DNA of 58,068 bases from Actinomycetes bacterium. GTDB lineage: Bacteria; Actinomycetota; Thermoleophilia; RBG-16-64-13. Under the pieces are notes generated by a model. The model was not told where the DNA came from. It did not search any database and saw only the letters and a program-made list of their open reading frames with translations. Of the stretch, positions 42,837 to 51,781 are shown one piece after another. The translations under genes were made by a program, and so were the position numbers. The stretch spans positions 1 through 58,068 of the forward strand of contig JAGXFW010000021.1 in the NCBI GenBank assembly GCA_024637035.1, in the 5' to 3' direction. Position 1 is the first letter of the stretch. Each line of letters begins with the position of its first letter.

Positions 42837-42861
42837 GAACAGGCGCCATTGGCGCCTGTTC
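42837..42861. terminator. Perfect 11-bp inverted repeat
   Basis: GAACAGGCGCC-att-GGCGCCTGTTC, perfectly symmetric with a three-base loop and no T-run. It is placed downstream of the micro-frame and 94 bp before the PAP2-like gene. It may be a terminator or a protein-binding site. Confidence 0.55.
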
Positions 42862-42954
42862 TGCGCCACGAGAGATGCGACAGCGGCCGAACACGGGGCC
42901 TCCCAGGGCTCGCTCCGTCGCCTCGCAATCGCTCGGCTACACTCCCGGGGCACC

Positions 42955-43536
42955 ATGATCGCCGCCGCCCGCTTCCTTTCAACGGTGTTCCAACCCGCGC
43001 TCACGGGCACCTACGTCTTGGTCGCGCTCGGCCTGGGCGCCAGCAAGGGGGCACTCACTGGGCTTCTCTGGGCGCTAGGTCTCGCGGCGCTCTCCGCCGG
43101 CGTGCCGGCGCTCGACATCCTCAGGCGCATGCGCGCCCGCACCGTCACCGACTTCCACATCGTGCTCCGCGAACAGCGCTCCGGCCCCTTGCTGGCGGCG
43201 CTCGCTGCCACGGTTCTCGCCCTCGCTCTCGCCTGGGGCTTCGGTGCCCCCCACTCCCTCCGACTCGGCCTGCTGACGGCCCTCGTGACCGGTGGCGCTC
43301 TTACCGGCGTCACGACCGTGTGGAAGATCAGCTTCCACGCAGCCATCGTGTCGAGTGGGGTCGTCTTGTTGGCCTGGCTGCTAGGGGTCCCAGCACTCGC
43401 GCTCGCTCCGCTCGTCCCGGCTGTCGGCTGGTCTCGCGTGGCCCTCGGCCGCCACACTCCCAGCCAAGTGTTGGCGGGGGCGGGAGCGGGGATCGGCCTC
43501 ACCCTGGCCGTACTCGCGCTCGCCGGCGCGGCGTGA
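42955..43536 (+). CDS. PAP2-like integral membrane phosphatase
   Basis: 193 residues with about five membrane helices. The three PAP2 regions can be traced: REQRSGPLLAAL, WKISFHAAIVSSG with the usual SxH histidine, and GWSRVALGRHTPSQVLAGA, where Gln stands in for the usual Asp. This variant is common in a subgroup of phosphatidic-acid-phosphatase relatives. It probably acts on a lipid phosphate; the substrate is unknown. TACACT lies 11 bases before the ATG, so the leader would be only about five bases. Confidence 0.75.
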   Translation: MIAAARFLSTVFQPALTGTYVLVALGLGASKGALTGLLWALGLAALSAGVPALDILRRMRARTVTDFHIVLREQRSGPLLAALAATVLALALAWGFGAPHSLRLGLLTALVTGGALTGVTTVWKISFHAAIVSSGVVLLAWLLGVPALALAPLVPAVGWSRVALGRHTPSQVLAGAGAGIGLTLAVLALAGAA

Positions 43537-43603
43537 GTCGCGACCGCGAGGCGCACGTTACCCGTCGAAGCGGGTACAATCTGCCATAGAGGTGAAGGAA
43601 CCC

Positions 43604-43897
43604 ATGCCGGAGAGCACAGAGAAGAGAGCTGACAAGACGACGAAGAGCCTTCCCGTCTTCGATCGTGACCGCTGCAAGCAGTGCGGCATCTGCGCGCATT
43701 TCTGCCCGAAGGGCGTCATGGACATCGAAAAGGACGGCTTTCCGCGCATCGTCGACCCGGACGCCTGCAACGAGTGCAGGCTGTGCGAGCACCTGTGTCC
43801 CGACTTCGGCATCGAGATAGGCGTGCCTGGGAACAGCGAGCCCCGAGAGGCCACGCCCGAGACGAGGGCCAACGGGAGCCGGTCCGACCTCGACTAG
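43604..43897 (+). CDS. 2[4Fe-4S] ferredoxin, KorD-like
   Basis: 97 residues. Two clusters are seen: CKQCGICAHFCP and CNECRLCEHLCP, with FDRDRCK before the first. The spacing and short length resemble the delta subunit of 2-oxoacid:ferredoxin oxidoreductases, but no alpha, beta or gamma subunit gene follows, so it may be a free ferredoxin. The last 25 residues are hydrophilic. A TACAAT (43575-43580) is its likely -10 box. ATG at 43604 has AAGGA upstream; a GTG at 43592 is the alternative. It overlaps the convergent cyclase gene by 4 nt. Confidence 0.85.
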   Translation: MPESTEKRADKTTKSLPVFDRDRCKQCGICAHFCPKGVMDIEKDGFPRIVDPDACNECRLCEHLCPDFGIEIGVPGNSEPREATPETRANGSRSDLD

Positions 43898-45429
43898 TCC
43901 TCCGAGCGGTACACCCTGATCTGGCTCCGACCGTTCTCTTTGGCCACATAGAGTGCCTGGTCGGCGCGGTCGAACAGCTCCTTGGGCACCTGGCATTCGG
44001 CCTCCAGGGTGGCGACCCCCACACTCACCGTACGGCCGGCCACGACTCCATCGGGCACGTCGATCGTGATCTCGCGCACCGCATCGAAGATCTTCCGCGC
44101 CACCACCTCGGCTCCGCCGAGCGCGGTGCCCGGCAGAACGAGCGCAAACTCGTCGCCACCATAGCGAGCAGGAATATCGGATTCGCGCACCGCCGCTCGG
44201 ATCGCCTCGCCTACCCGACGCAGGAACATGTCGCCAAGTAGGTGGCCATAGGTGTCGTTGAGTTCCTTGAAGTAGTCGAGATCGATCATCACCATCGACA
44301 TGCGAGCCTTCGTGTTGCGCGCGCGGAGGAACTCCTGCTCAAGTACCTGCTGGAAGAACCTATGGTTGTAGAGGCCGGTGAGCTGATCGGTTATCGCGCG
44401 CTTCTCGATCTCCTCGTGCAACAAGACGTTCTGCAGCGATAGCCCCGCCATCCCTGCGACGCTCAGGAAACGCTCGAGCTCCAGCGGACCGTAGGCGATG
44501 TCCTCAGACGTCACGATCAATAGGCCGAGCAGATCGTCCTTCCGAAAGAGCACGGCGCCCAGGCCTGGGTTGTCGCCGAACATCTCTCTGAAGACATCCG
44601 GCCGCACGAGAGGAGTGAAGTTCCCGTCGGTGGACCGAAGATGCAGGTCGATCCAATCGGGATCCGTCGGCAGCGTCTCGGCGTATATCTCCAGGTTCTG
44701 ACCTTGTGAGCCATACAAGCCTAGGGTCCGCGGGTCGTCGTCGGCCCTGATGTAGAGGGCGCAGCTCTCCGCGCCCATGATGCCCAGAGTGCCGTCCACG
44801 ACCATCCCCGCGACGCTTCGCAGGGGCTCGTACACGGTGAGCGCCTTGAAGAACTCGTGGGTGAAGAACGTCTCGGCGAGTCGACGCTCCACGTCGTGGT
44901 ATGCACGGCGCAGTTCGTCCAGGCGTAGAGCCAGACGCTGCTCCCGCTTCTGCGCCTCACTGAAGAACGAGAACAGCTCGAACAGCGCGTCTGTAGCCGA
45001 GTCGGTAGCGATGCGCTGGCTCAGGAAGTAGCCGAGGAGCTGGCAGCCGGCGCTCCCTACCACGAGAACGCCTGACGAAGGAATCGGTGCGTCGAGAACG
45101 TCCAGCAGATCGAAGAACACCGAGACCTCGTCGATGGGCTCCAGCACGTCCGGCAGTTCGCCGGTCACCCTGACATCAGTCAGATCGGGACTCGACGTTT
45201 CGGCGCCGGCGTCATCCTCCCCGGCATCGCCTTCCATCAGGTCGGTCAGGACATCGACCTTGTCGGGGGCGCCACCAACAACGAGATGGAGGCCACTCAC
45301 TCGGACGATCCCGATACCACTCAACTTCCCGGCGAACCACTGGGCCGGCCCATCGGGGCCCACCACTGAGCACCGGAGGCCCACGTCAGCCTGCGTCTTC
45401 AGATTCTCGATCTGGTCGGCGATATTCAT
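43894..45429 (-). CDS. Diguanylate cyclase, last gene of the chemotaxis operon
   Basis: 511 residues. The N-terminal 100 residues include an acidic linker and a region I do not recognise. A coiled segment (about 170-205) and a GAF-like domain (about 215-345) follow. The GGDEF domain (about 350-505) has an intact ARYGGDEF site and a product-inhibition site RESD upstream. It should make c-di-GMP. The ATG at 45429 overlaps the cheD stop by 4 nt, so it is coupled to the che genes and may link chemosensory input to c-di-GMP. Confidence 0.9.
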   Translation of the reverse strand: MNIADQIENLKTQADVGLRCSVVGPDGPAQWFAGKLSGIGIVRVSGLHLVVGGAPDKVDVLTDLMEGDAGEDDAGAETSSPDLTDVRVTGELPDVLEPIDEVSVFFDLLDVLDAPIPSSGVLVVGSAGCQLLGYFLSQRIATDSATDALFELFSFFSEAQKREQRLALRLDELRRAYHDVERRLAETFFTHEFFKALTVYEPLRSVAGMVVDGTLGIMGAESCALYIRADDDPRTLGLYGSQGQNLEIYAETLPTDPDWIDLHLRSTDGNFTPLVRPDVFREMFGDNPGLGAVLFRKDDLLGLLIVTSEDIAYGPLELERFLSVAGMAGLSLQNVLLHEEIEKRAITDQLTGLYNHRFFQQVLEQEFLRARNTKARMSMVMIDLDYFKELNDTYGHLLGDMFLRRVGEAIRAAVRESDIPARYGGDEFALVLPGTALGGAEVVARKIFDAVREITIDVPDGVVAGRTVSVGVATLEAECQVPKELFDRADQALYVAKENGRSQIRVYRSED

Positions 45430-45911
45430 AGCTCGACGACCCCTCCTTTGTAGGATGTCACCTTCACCAGACCGGTGGAGATGTCGTATTCCGCGGTGCG
45501 AGCCCACGATCCGCCCACGTCCTTCCCGGCGATGGGCACGTGCAACTCACGCAGCACCTTGAGTGCGAGTTCGATGTTGCGGTCACCCACGTTCTTGCCA
45601 GCGGCGACACGGCCGAACATGTTCGCGCCGCCCACCAGCTTTGCCCTGAGTCTCGGCTTCTGTTGCGAGGCGCTCTCGAGCTTCCTGATCAGAGCGGGGA
45701 TCGCCGCCACGACGAACTTGCCTGAGGGCAGGGGGTTGCCGCTGAGTGGCGCCGGCAGCAAGCAGTGTGCCATGCCCCCTACGCGGAGCCGTTGATCGAA
45801 CAGCACGATGCCCACGCACGAACCTAGCGCTTGAGCAACCAGGACATCCCCAGCGAACCCCATCTTCACTTGTGCTATGCCTACCTGGAGGATCATTGTC
45901 GCGACCCCCAC
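45426..45911 (-). CDS. cheD: Chemoreceptor glutamine deamidase CheD
   Basis: 161 residues. The catalytic Cys lies in ALGSCVGIVLFD and the catalytic His in GGMAHCLLP, both classic CheD features. CheD deamidates receptor glutamines and in many species is controlled by CheC. GTG at 45911 has GGAG six bases upstream; the ATG at 45896 is the alternative. It follows cheC by 37 bp. Confidence 0.93.
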   Translation of the reverse strand: MGVATMILQVGIAQVKMGFAGDVLVAQALGSCVGIVLFDQRLRVGGMAHCLLPAPLSGNPLPSGKFVVAAIPALIRKLESASQQKPRLRAKLVGGANMFGRVAAGKNVGDRNIELALKVLRELHVPIAGKDVGGSWARTAEYDISTGLVKVTSYKGGVVEL

Positions 45912-45948
45912 GCTTCTCTCCGAATGACCCGGGGCGAGAGCACAACAA

Positions 45949-46512
45949 CTAGCCGGCCATCTCGTCGATCAAGCGATAGAAGTCCGCGTCGGCAAGGAAG
46001 AACAGCCGGCCGAGGACGCTGGTGTGGTCGGTGACGAAGTCCACCTCGACCATCCACAGATACTCCACCTCATACTCCAGCTCACCCATCAAAGACGGCA
46101 CCAGCGATCCCGCCATGTCGCGCAGGTAGCGAGCGAGTTCCGGCTTTAGATCCGACATGAGGAACATGCCGATCGCCTCGACGAAGGAAGTCAACACGTT
46201 CCCGAGCGGCTTCTCAAGGCCGAGCTCGTCGTCCTCGGCCACTCCGAGCGCCGCGCGCAGCGCCCTACCGTCCTCCTCCGGCAACGCGAGCAGCAGCCCC
46301 GCCTGGAAGGCTCCCTCCACCAAGACAAGAGCCGCTTCGACCGGCTCGGTGGGTGGGCCGAAGACCGTGGCCGCCTCCTCCAACTCCATCTCCCGCAGCA
46401 TGGGGACTGTGATGCGGACCGCATGGCCCATCTGCTCGGCCAGAGCACCCGAACTCTGAGACGCACCGATACTCACTATCTCGCGGAGCAGGTCCGCGGC
46501 TTCAGGCCTCAG
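45949..46512 (-). CDS. cheC: CheC-like protein with altered active sites and a probable CTG start
   Basis: 187 residues if started at the CTG at 46512. CheC dephosphorylates CheY-P using two D/S-x3-E-x2-N motifs. Here the first reads DLLREIVS (Asn to Ser) and the second TSFVEAIG (Asn to Gly), so both Asn are lost. The fold is otherwise CheC-like (IGASQSSGALAEQMGHAVRI and a pseudo-repeat near residue 115). The only ordinary start, GTG at 46476, would remove the first half of helix 1. The CTG at 46512 has GGGAG six bases upstream, inside the end of cheA, and restores the helix. It may act only as a CheD partner. Confidence 0.8.
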   Translation of the reverse strand: MRPEAADLLREIVSIGASQSSGALAEQMGHAVRITVPMLREMELEEAATVFGPPTEPVEAALVLVEGAFQAGLLLALPEEDGRALRAALGVAEDDELGLEKPLGNVLTSFVEAIGMFLMSDLKPELARYLRDMAGSLVPSLMGELEYEVEYLWMVEVDFVTDHTSVLGRLFFLADADFYRLIDEMAG

Positions 46513-48535
46513 CTTTCACTCCCTTCTGCAGAAGAAGCATGCGCAGGTCCACGAACAGAGACAGCCGCCCGTCGCTGATCACACATGTTCCCACCAGTCC
46601 CGGAGCCCTGCCCAGTGACCGCGCGATGGGCTTGATGACGAGCTCTTGGTCACCTACAAGCGAATCCACGACCAGCGCTTCGGTGCGCGACGATAGTTTT
46701 ACGAGCAGCGCCAACCGGGCGCCATCGACATCGAGAACATCACCTCGCTCGAGGAGGCCCAGGAGGGAGCGGATAGCCACCGGCTGATCGTCCACGATGA
46801 TCATGGGCGTCCCTCTGACCCACGAGACCTCGCCCGGCTCGATCTTGATGATGCGGTACACCTGGTTCCTCGGCACACCCACTGTCATGTGCCCCGAGCG
46901 AAGCACGAGCGACCGTAGGAGCGAGAGAGTGGGCGGGAATTCGAGTATCACCTTCGTGCCGGCACCGAGCGTGGAGATCATGTTGATGTCGCCGCCCACC
47001 TCTACTACCTTCTTGCGTACTATGTCGAGCCCGACTCCCCGGCCCGAGACATCGGTGACCGTCTCGGCAGTGGAGAAGCCTGCCTGGAACAGCAGAGCGA
47101 ACACCTGGGCCCGGGTGAACTCGTCGCCGGAGTCCTTTGAGATGACGCCCTTCTTGCGTGCCGACGCGAGCACCTTGGCCGGATCGATGCCCCGCCCATC
47201 GTCCTCGATCTTGAGCGCGACGTTGCCGTGCTCCGCGGCGGCCGTCACGGTCAGACGGCCTCGTCTCGGCTTCCCGGCAGCTTCTCTCTCCTCGGGCGTC
47301 TCCAGGCCGTGGTCGAGGCAGTTCCTGATGATGTGCACCAGCGGTTCTTGCACGCGGTCGAGAAGGGCTCGATCGATCTCGGTCTCACCGCCGACGAATT
47401 CCGCGTCTACCTCCTTGCCCAACTGCACGGACAACTCCCTCACCAACCGCTGGAAGCGCTGGAAGACGGAGCCGATAGGCACCATGCGCGCAGACAGCAC
47501 CTCACGCTCGAGATCATGACTGGTGCGCTCGATCAGCTCGAGGATCTCTTGAAGTTCGGGATCGTCGCTGGCACCCACCACGGCTCGTAGCCTTCGCCGC
47601 AGCATCAGGATCTCGCCCACCATGTTGGTGATACGGTCGAGCTTCCTACGCTCCACCCGGATGCCCGTCTGCTGAAAACTCTGCACGGTGCCACCCACGG
47701 CACCGCTCGCTCTTTCTCGCGCGGGGGACGGAGCGTCCACAGACTGCGGGGCGTCGTCGGAGGGCGCGACCGCGGCGGGTGCCCCGTCGGAAGGAGTCGC
47801 TTCGCCCTCCGCACACTCGGCGGCAGGCATGAGCAGGGGCGGCCCGGCCTCGAGGGGGATAACCAGAGAGACCTCTCCCACCGACGCTGCCGTCTGCACG
47901 AGCAGCCCCTCCTCGACGACACCGCCCAGGATGAAAGCGACCGCGCCACCCGGCTCGAGAGCCTCCCACTCCTCTGGAGACGGCACGGCACGCACCGAGG
48001 GGCCAAGTTTCTCCAGGCGGCTCAGTACCATCTTGAAGCGGAGCCTCGGATACGCGACCTCGTCCTCCAGGGTCACCGCTACACCGGACTCGCCCTCTGT
48101 CAGGCCGACCCAACCGCCCTGAGAACCGATCCGCGGGGTCGACCGTGGCGCGCGCGGCGCACGAGGCTCGTCGGCGAACATGACCAGCGCACTTTGGTGC
48201 GAAGAGACGTCGTCAGCGTTGGCGGTCATGTCACGGAGCACCGATTCGACCTGGAACATGAACTCGAGGTCCGTGGGGTCGATGGGCTGCTTGTCGTGGC
48301 GCCACCGATCGAGGTGGTTCTCAGCCCGATGACAGAACTCGGCGATGGCGCTGAAGCCCATAGCTCCCGCCATCCCTTTGAGCGTATGGGCCACGCGGAA
48401 GATCTCATCCACCGGTGTGAGGTCGTCTGGCACGGCCTCTAGTCGGAAGAGGCAGTCGAGGAAGCCGTCAAGGAGCTCCTGCGACTCCTCGAGGAAGAGA
48501 GCCCTGTAACGAGCCTCGTCGGAGATGGAGTTCAC
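46502..48535 (-). CDS. cheA: Chemotaxis histidine kinase CheA
   Basis: 677 residues with the full domain order. An HPt domain (about 1-110) has phospho-accepting His50 in RVAHTLKGMAGAMGF. A P2-like region (about 160-240) and a Pro/Ala linker follow. The dimerisation helices lie at about 290-355, the ATPase domain at about 360-540 (N-box HIIRNCLDHGLE, DDGRGI, GRGVGLD), and the CheW-like P5 domain at about 545-675. It autophosphorylates and passes phosphate to CheY and CheB in receptor arrays. GTG start overlaps the cheB stop by 4 nt. Confidence 0.95.
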   Translation of the reverse strand: MNSISDEARYRALFLEESQELLDGFLDCLFRLEAVPDDLTPVDEIFRVAHTLKGMAGAMGFSAIAEFCHRAENHLDRWRHDKQPIDPTDLEFMFQVESVLRDMTANADDVSSHQSALVMFADEPRAPRAPRSTPRIGSQGGWVGLTEGESGVAVTLEDEVAYPRLRFKMVLSRLEKLGPSVRAVPSPEEWEALEPGGAVAFILGGVVEEGLLVQTAASVGEVSLVIPLEAGPPLLMPAAECAEGEATPSDGAPAAVAPSDDAPQSVDAPSPARERASGAVGGTVQSFQQTGIRVERRKLDRITNMVGEILMLRRRLRAVVGASDDPELQEILELIERTSHDLEREVLSARMVPIGSVFQRFQRLVRELSVQLGKEVDAEFVGGETEIDRALLDRVQEPLVHIIRNCLDHGLETPEEREAAGKPRRGRLTVTAAAEHGNVALKIEDDGRGIDPAKVLASARKKGVISKDSGDEFTRAQVFALLFQAGFSTAETVTDVSGRGVGLDIVRKKVVEVGGDINMISTLGAGTKVILEFPPTLSLLRSLVLRSGHMTVGVPRNQVYRIIKIEPGEVSWVRGTPMIIVDDQPVAIRSLLGLLERGDVLDVDGARLALLVKLSSRTEALVVDSLVGDQELVIKPIARSLGRAPGLVGTCVISDGRLSLFVDLRMLLLQKGVKAEA

Positions 48536-49581
48536 CTCCGCCGCCTCCGGGCTTCGGAGGTGATCAGTTCGACGAGCCGAGGAGCGATGCGATGGAGGGG
48601 CAGCACCTCAGAAGCGACGCCCGCGTCGACGCAGGCCTTCGGCATGCCGTACACCACCGAGGTCTCTCTATCCTGCACTATGGTCGTGGCTTTCTTCTCG
48701 GTGAGCTTGGTCATGCCCTCGCGCCCGTCGGCGCCCATGCCGGTGAGCACCACCCCGATGCCCCGCGGCCCGAACACCTCGGCCAAGGAGGAGAGGGTCA
48801 CGTCGGCGGAAGGCTTGAAGCGGCCGTAGCCCTTCTCGTCGCTGAGTTCGATGGCCCGGCTTGAGCCGTTCTTCCCGAACCTCAGCTGGCTGCCCGGGGG
48901 AGCCAGATACGCGTGACCTGCACGGATCACCTGACCATCCACAGCCTCGACCACCTCGAGCTCCGACACACGGTCCAACCGTTGGGCCAACGATCGCGAG
49001 AATCCCACAGGTAGATGCTGCACGATGACGAAGGCGGCATCGAGACCTCCCGGCAACCCTGCCAGCAACACGTCGAGAGCCATGGGACCGCCCGTCGACG
49101 CCGCCACCGCGACCACGGGCATGAGCGGACGCGTCCCTGGCTGCGGCCTGCCGGGAGGAGCCTGATGCTGCGTCACCGGAGCGACCACCGCGGCCGCCGC
49201 TCTTACCTTGTCGCGCAGGTCTTCTCCCAGCTCGTCGATGTTCACCGAGATGGTGCCGGAGGGTTTGAGCACAAAGTCGATCGCGCCGAGTTCGAGGGCC
49301 TCGTAGGCCACGTGCGGGTCGGTGACCCCGCTCAGCATTATCACCTGCGGCCTCGGCCGGCCCTGAAGCTCCATCAAGACTTCGAGGCCGTTCATGCGCG
49401 GCATCTCGACGTCGAGGGTGATCACGTCCGGATCGAGAGCGGCGATCTTCTTGAGCGCGTCCTCGCCGTCTCGCGCGGTGTCGATCACGTCGATGTCGTC
49501 GGCCTTGGAGAGGACGTCGGAGATCAGAGTCCTCATGAGGGCCGAGTCATCGACGACGATGACTCGGGCCGCGCTAGCCAC
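48532..49581 (-). CDS. cheB: Protein-glutamate methylesterase CheB
   Basis: 349 residues. A receiver domain with phosphoacceptor D57 (TLDVEMPRMNG) is joined to the methylesterase domain with catalytic Ser in AASTGGP, His in IVQHLPVGFS, and Asp in TGMGADGREG. It removes methyl groups from receptors. GTG at 49581 is chosen because GGAG lies ten bases upstream, inside the cheY end; the two genes overlap by 8 nt. Confidence 0.95.
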   Translation of the reverse strand: MASAARVIVVDDSALMRTLISDVLSKADDIDVIDTARDGEDALKKIAALDPDVITLDVEMPRMNGLEVLMELQGRPRPQVIMLSGVTDPHVAYEALELGAIDFVLKPSGTISVNIDELGEDLRDKVRAAAAVVAPVTQHQAPPGRPQPGTRPLMPVVAVAASTGGPMALDVLLAGLPGGLDAAFVIVQHLPVGFSRSLAQRLDRVSELEVVEAVDGQVIRAGHAYLAPPGSQLRFGKNGSSRAIELSDEKGYGRFKPSADVTLSSLAEVFGPRGIGVVLTGMGADGREGMTKLTEKKATTIVQDRETSVVYGMPKACVDAGVASEVLPLHRIAPRLVELITSEARRRRR

Positions 49582-49933
49582 GGCTAACACGCTCCAGGGT
49601 GTCCAGCACCTTCTGTGGTTGGAAGGGCTTGACGATGAAATCCTTGGCGCCCAGCGAGAGGGATCGCTCGATGAACTCCTCTTGGCCGAGGGCACTCACC
49701 ATCACCACGTTGGCCTCAGGATCGAACTCCATGATCCTCGCGAGGGCCTCGATGCCGTCGGCGACAGGCATGGTGATGTCCATCGTCACCATCTCCGGCC
49801 GCACTTCCTGGTACACGCGGACTGCCGCCTCTCCGTCGGCGGCCTCCCCCACTATGGAGTAGCCATTCTTCTCCAAGATGTCTCGGAGCATCCTACGGAT
49901 GAAGCCGGAGTCGTCGACGATCAATACGTTCAT
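49574..49933 (-). CDS. cheY: Chemotaxis response regulator CheY
   Basis: 119 residues, a single receiver domain: D7-D8 acidic pair, phosphoacceptor D52 (VTMDITMPVADG), Ser84-type switch residue in MVSALGQ and the Lys of IVKPFQP. Phosphorylated by CheA. It overlaps cheW by 4 nt and cheB by 8 nt. Confidence 0.95.
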   Translation of the reverse strand: MNVLIVDDSGFIRRMLRDILEKNGYSIVGEAADGEAAVRVYQEVRPEMVTMDITMPVADGIEALARIMEFDPEANVVMVSALGQEEFIERSLSLGAKDFIVKPFQPQKVLDTLERVSRG

Positions 49934-50424
49934 CCGACAGGCACCTCCTTGAGCTCCCTCAAGCGCGCCAGCTGCTCTGGAGGCAGCAGCTCATGGGCGT
50001 GAACCAGTAGAAGCACATGATCATCTCGCTTCACGATCCCCCGGACGGCGGCCCTGATCTCGCCGTCGACGACGAGGTCCTCGGGGGCTTCCATGATGTC
50101 GTCGGATGCGATCTCTTCCACCGAATAGCAGGAATCCACCAGTGCAGCCATGTTCTCATCGGCAACGTCGAGCAGCAGGACGAACTCTTCGCGACCGTCT
50201 TGGGTGACGCTGCCGTCAGCATCGCCCAGACCGAAACGCCTACGCAAGTTGACCACAGCATGGATCTCGCCGCGAAGGTTGAAGATGCCCTCGATCGAGG
50301 CGGGAGCGCCGGGCATGTCCACGACCTCGGGTCGACGCAGGATGCTCCTCACGTCGGTGATGGGCAGGCCATACCGTCCCCTGCCCAGGCGGAACAGCAG
50401 ATACTTCTCAGATTCACCTGGCAT
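49930..50424 (-). CDS. cheW: Chemotaxis adaptor CheW
   Basis: 164 residues. A CheW fold with [20 protein letters not shown] at the start and the conserved [16 protein letters not shown] segment that contacts receptor and CheA. It couples the receptor at 50414 to CheA. It overlaps the receptor gene by 11 nt. Confidence 0.94.
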   Translation of the reverse strand: MPGESEKYLLFRLGRGRYGLPITDVRSILRRPEVVDMPGAPASIEGIFNLRGEIHAVVNLRRRFGLGDADGSVTQDGREEFVLLLDVADENMAALVDSCYSVEEIASDDIMEAPEDLVVDGEIRAAVRGIVKRDDHVLLLVHAHELLPPEQLARLRELKEVPVG

Positions 50425-51781
50425 GGGTCTCCTCTAGCACAGCGGCTCGCCCATTGCCGTTCGCGGAGACAGTGAACCGCGCTACCAAGGCTTCCAGATG
50501 GCCGGCCATGTCGGCGAGCTCGTGGCTCGATGACGTGATCTCCTCCATGAACGCGGCTTGCTGCTCGGTTGCGGCGGCAGTCTCCTGCGCGCCCGCGGCG
50601 TTCTCTTCGACGACGGCGGCGATGTCGCTGGACGCCTTCTCCACACGCTCGACGGCGCTCAACTGAGCGGCGAGCACGTCGACGATCTCATCGTTCAGCC
50701 GAGCCGTCTCTTCTACTCCTCGGAACAGTCGCTGCAGTACCTGGCTCGTCTGCTCGACATCCGCGTGGCCCTCTTCGATCAGCATGCGCTCGCGCTGCAT
50801 GACACCCACGGCCACGTCGGTGCCTCCCCGCACTTCGGTGATCAGGGCGGCGATCTGTTCGGCGGCGGTGCTCGATTGCTCGGCCAGTTTGCGCACGTGG
50901 TCGGCCACGACCGCGAACCCACGCCCGGCTTCGCCGGCGCGACCCGCTTCGATGGCGGCATTCAACGAGAGAAGATGGGTCTGATCGGCAATATCGTTGA
51001 TCAGATCGTTGATGCGTTCGATCTCGCGAGATTGCTTGGCGAGCTGTTCGACCACCCGTACCGAGCTCTCGATGCCGTCCTGGAGACTGGTGATCTTCTT
51101 GATCAGCCGACCGGAGGCTTCGCCTCCATCCTTGGTGAACTGCTGGGCTTCGTGCGACGTGTCTGCCGCCGCCTTGGCTTGGCGCGAAGCTCCCTCCATG
51201 GCGCGCGTGATCTGGGAGACGGCCGTGGAGATCTCCTCGATCTTCCGCGCCTGAAGCTCCGCACCTTGGGCGATCTGTTGAACCGACGTAGACACCTCGA
51301 TCGTGGAGTTCGTGATGTCGTTCGCCGAATCGCTGAGTTGCTCGGCGGCGTTCGACACGCTCTTGGACGAGTCTTTCACACCTCCAACGATCCCCGAGAG
51401 GCTCTCGAGGAGGTAGTTGACCTGGCTGGCCAGAACGCCGATCTCGTCGGAGCGCTCGACCTCGCACCGGTGGCTGAGGTCGCCCTGCGCGCTCCGGCTG
51501 AGCGAACCACCGACCTCGCGAACCGGGCGCAGCACGTACCGATAGAAGCCGATGATCCAAAGCGGGCTACCGATAAGGAGGGTCGCCAGGGTCAGCTCCA
51601 AAGCCAACGGCAGGAGCAGGTCGAGAAAGCTCACGCCCGGCGCCAAGGATCCGCGAAGGTTCACGAAGTAGAAGAACGTGAGCGCCACGATCGTGGTGGG
51701 CCCGATGGTGATCAACGTGGCCATGTAGTACACGAATGCAAGGCTCCTGAAGAACCCGACTTCGTGGAACTCCCGTTTCAT
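50414..51781 (-). CDS. Methyl-accepting chemotaxis protein without a periplasmic sensor domain
   Basis: 455 residues. Two membrane helices (about 18-42 and 52-78) are separated by only about ten residues, so there is no extracytoplasmic ligand domain. A HAMP domain (about 80-135) and a signalling domain with the hairpin tip [20 protein letters not shown] follow, then [19 protein letters not shown]. It may sense membrane state, proton motive force or an internal partner, or depend on other receptors. It overlaps cheR by 4 nt. Confidence 0.93.
   Translation of the reverse strand: MKREFHEVGFFRSLAFVYYMATLITIGPTTIVALTFFYFVNLRGSLAPGVSFLDLLLPLALELTLATLLIGSPLWIIGFYRYVLRPVREVGGSLSRSAQGDLSHRCEVERSDEIGVLASQVNYLLESLSGIVGGVKDSSKSVSNAAEQLSDSANDITNSTIEVSTSVQQIAQGAELQARKIEEISTAVSQITRAMEGASRQAKAAADTSHEAQQFTKDGGEASGRLIKKITSLQDGIESSVRVVEQLAKQSREIERINDLINDIADQTHLLSLNAAIEAGRAGEAGRGFAVVADHVRKLAEQSSTAAEQIAALITEVRGGTDVAVGVMQRERMLIEEGHADVEQTSQVLQRLFRGVEETARLNDEIVDVLAAQLSAVERVEKASSDIAAVVEENAAGAQETAAATEQQAAFMEEITSSSHELADMAGHLEALVARFTVSANGNGRAAVLEETHAR

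Noticed and set aside
43604-43897. Ferredoxin as part of a 2-oxoacid:ferredoxin oxidoreductase operon
   Set aside because: No alpha, beta or gamma subunit gene follows; the next gene is convergent.
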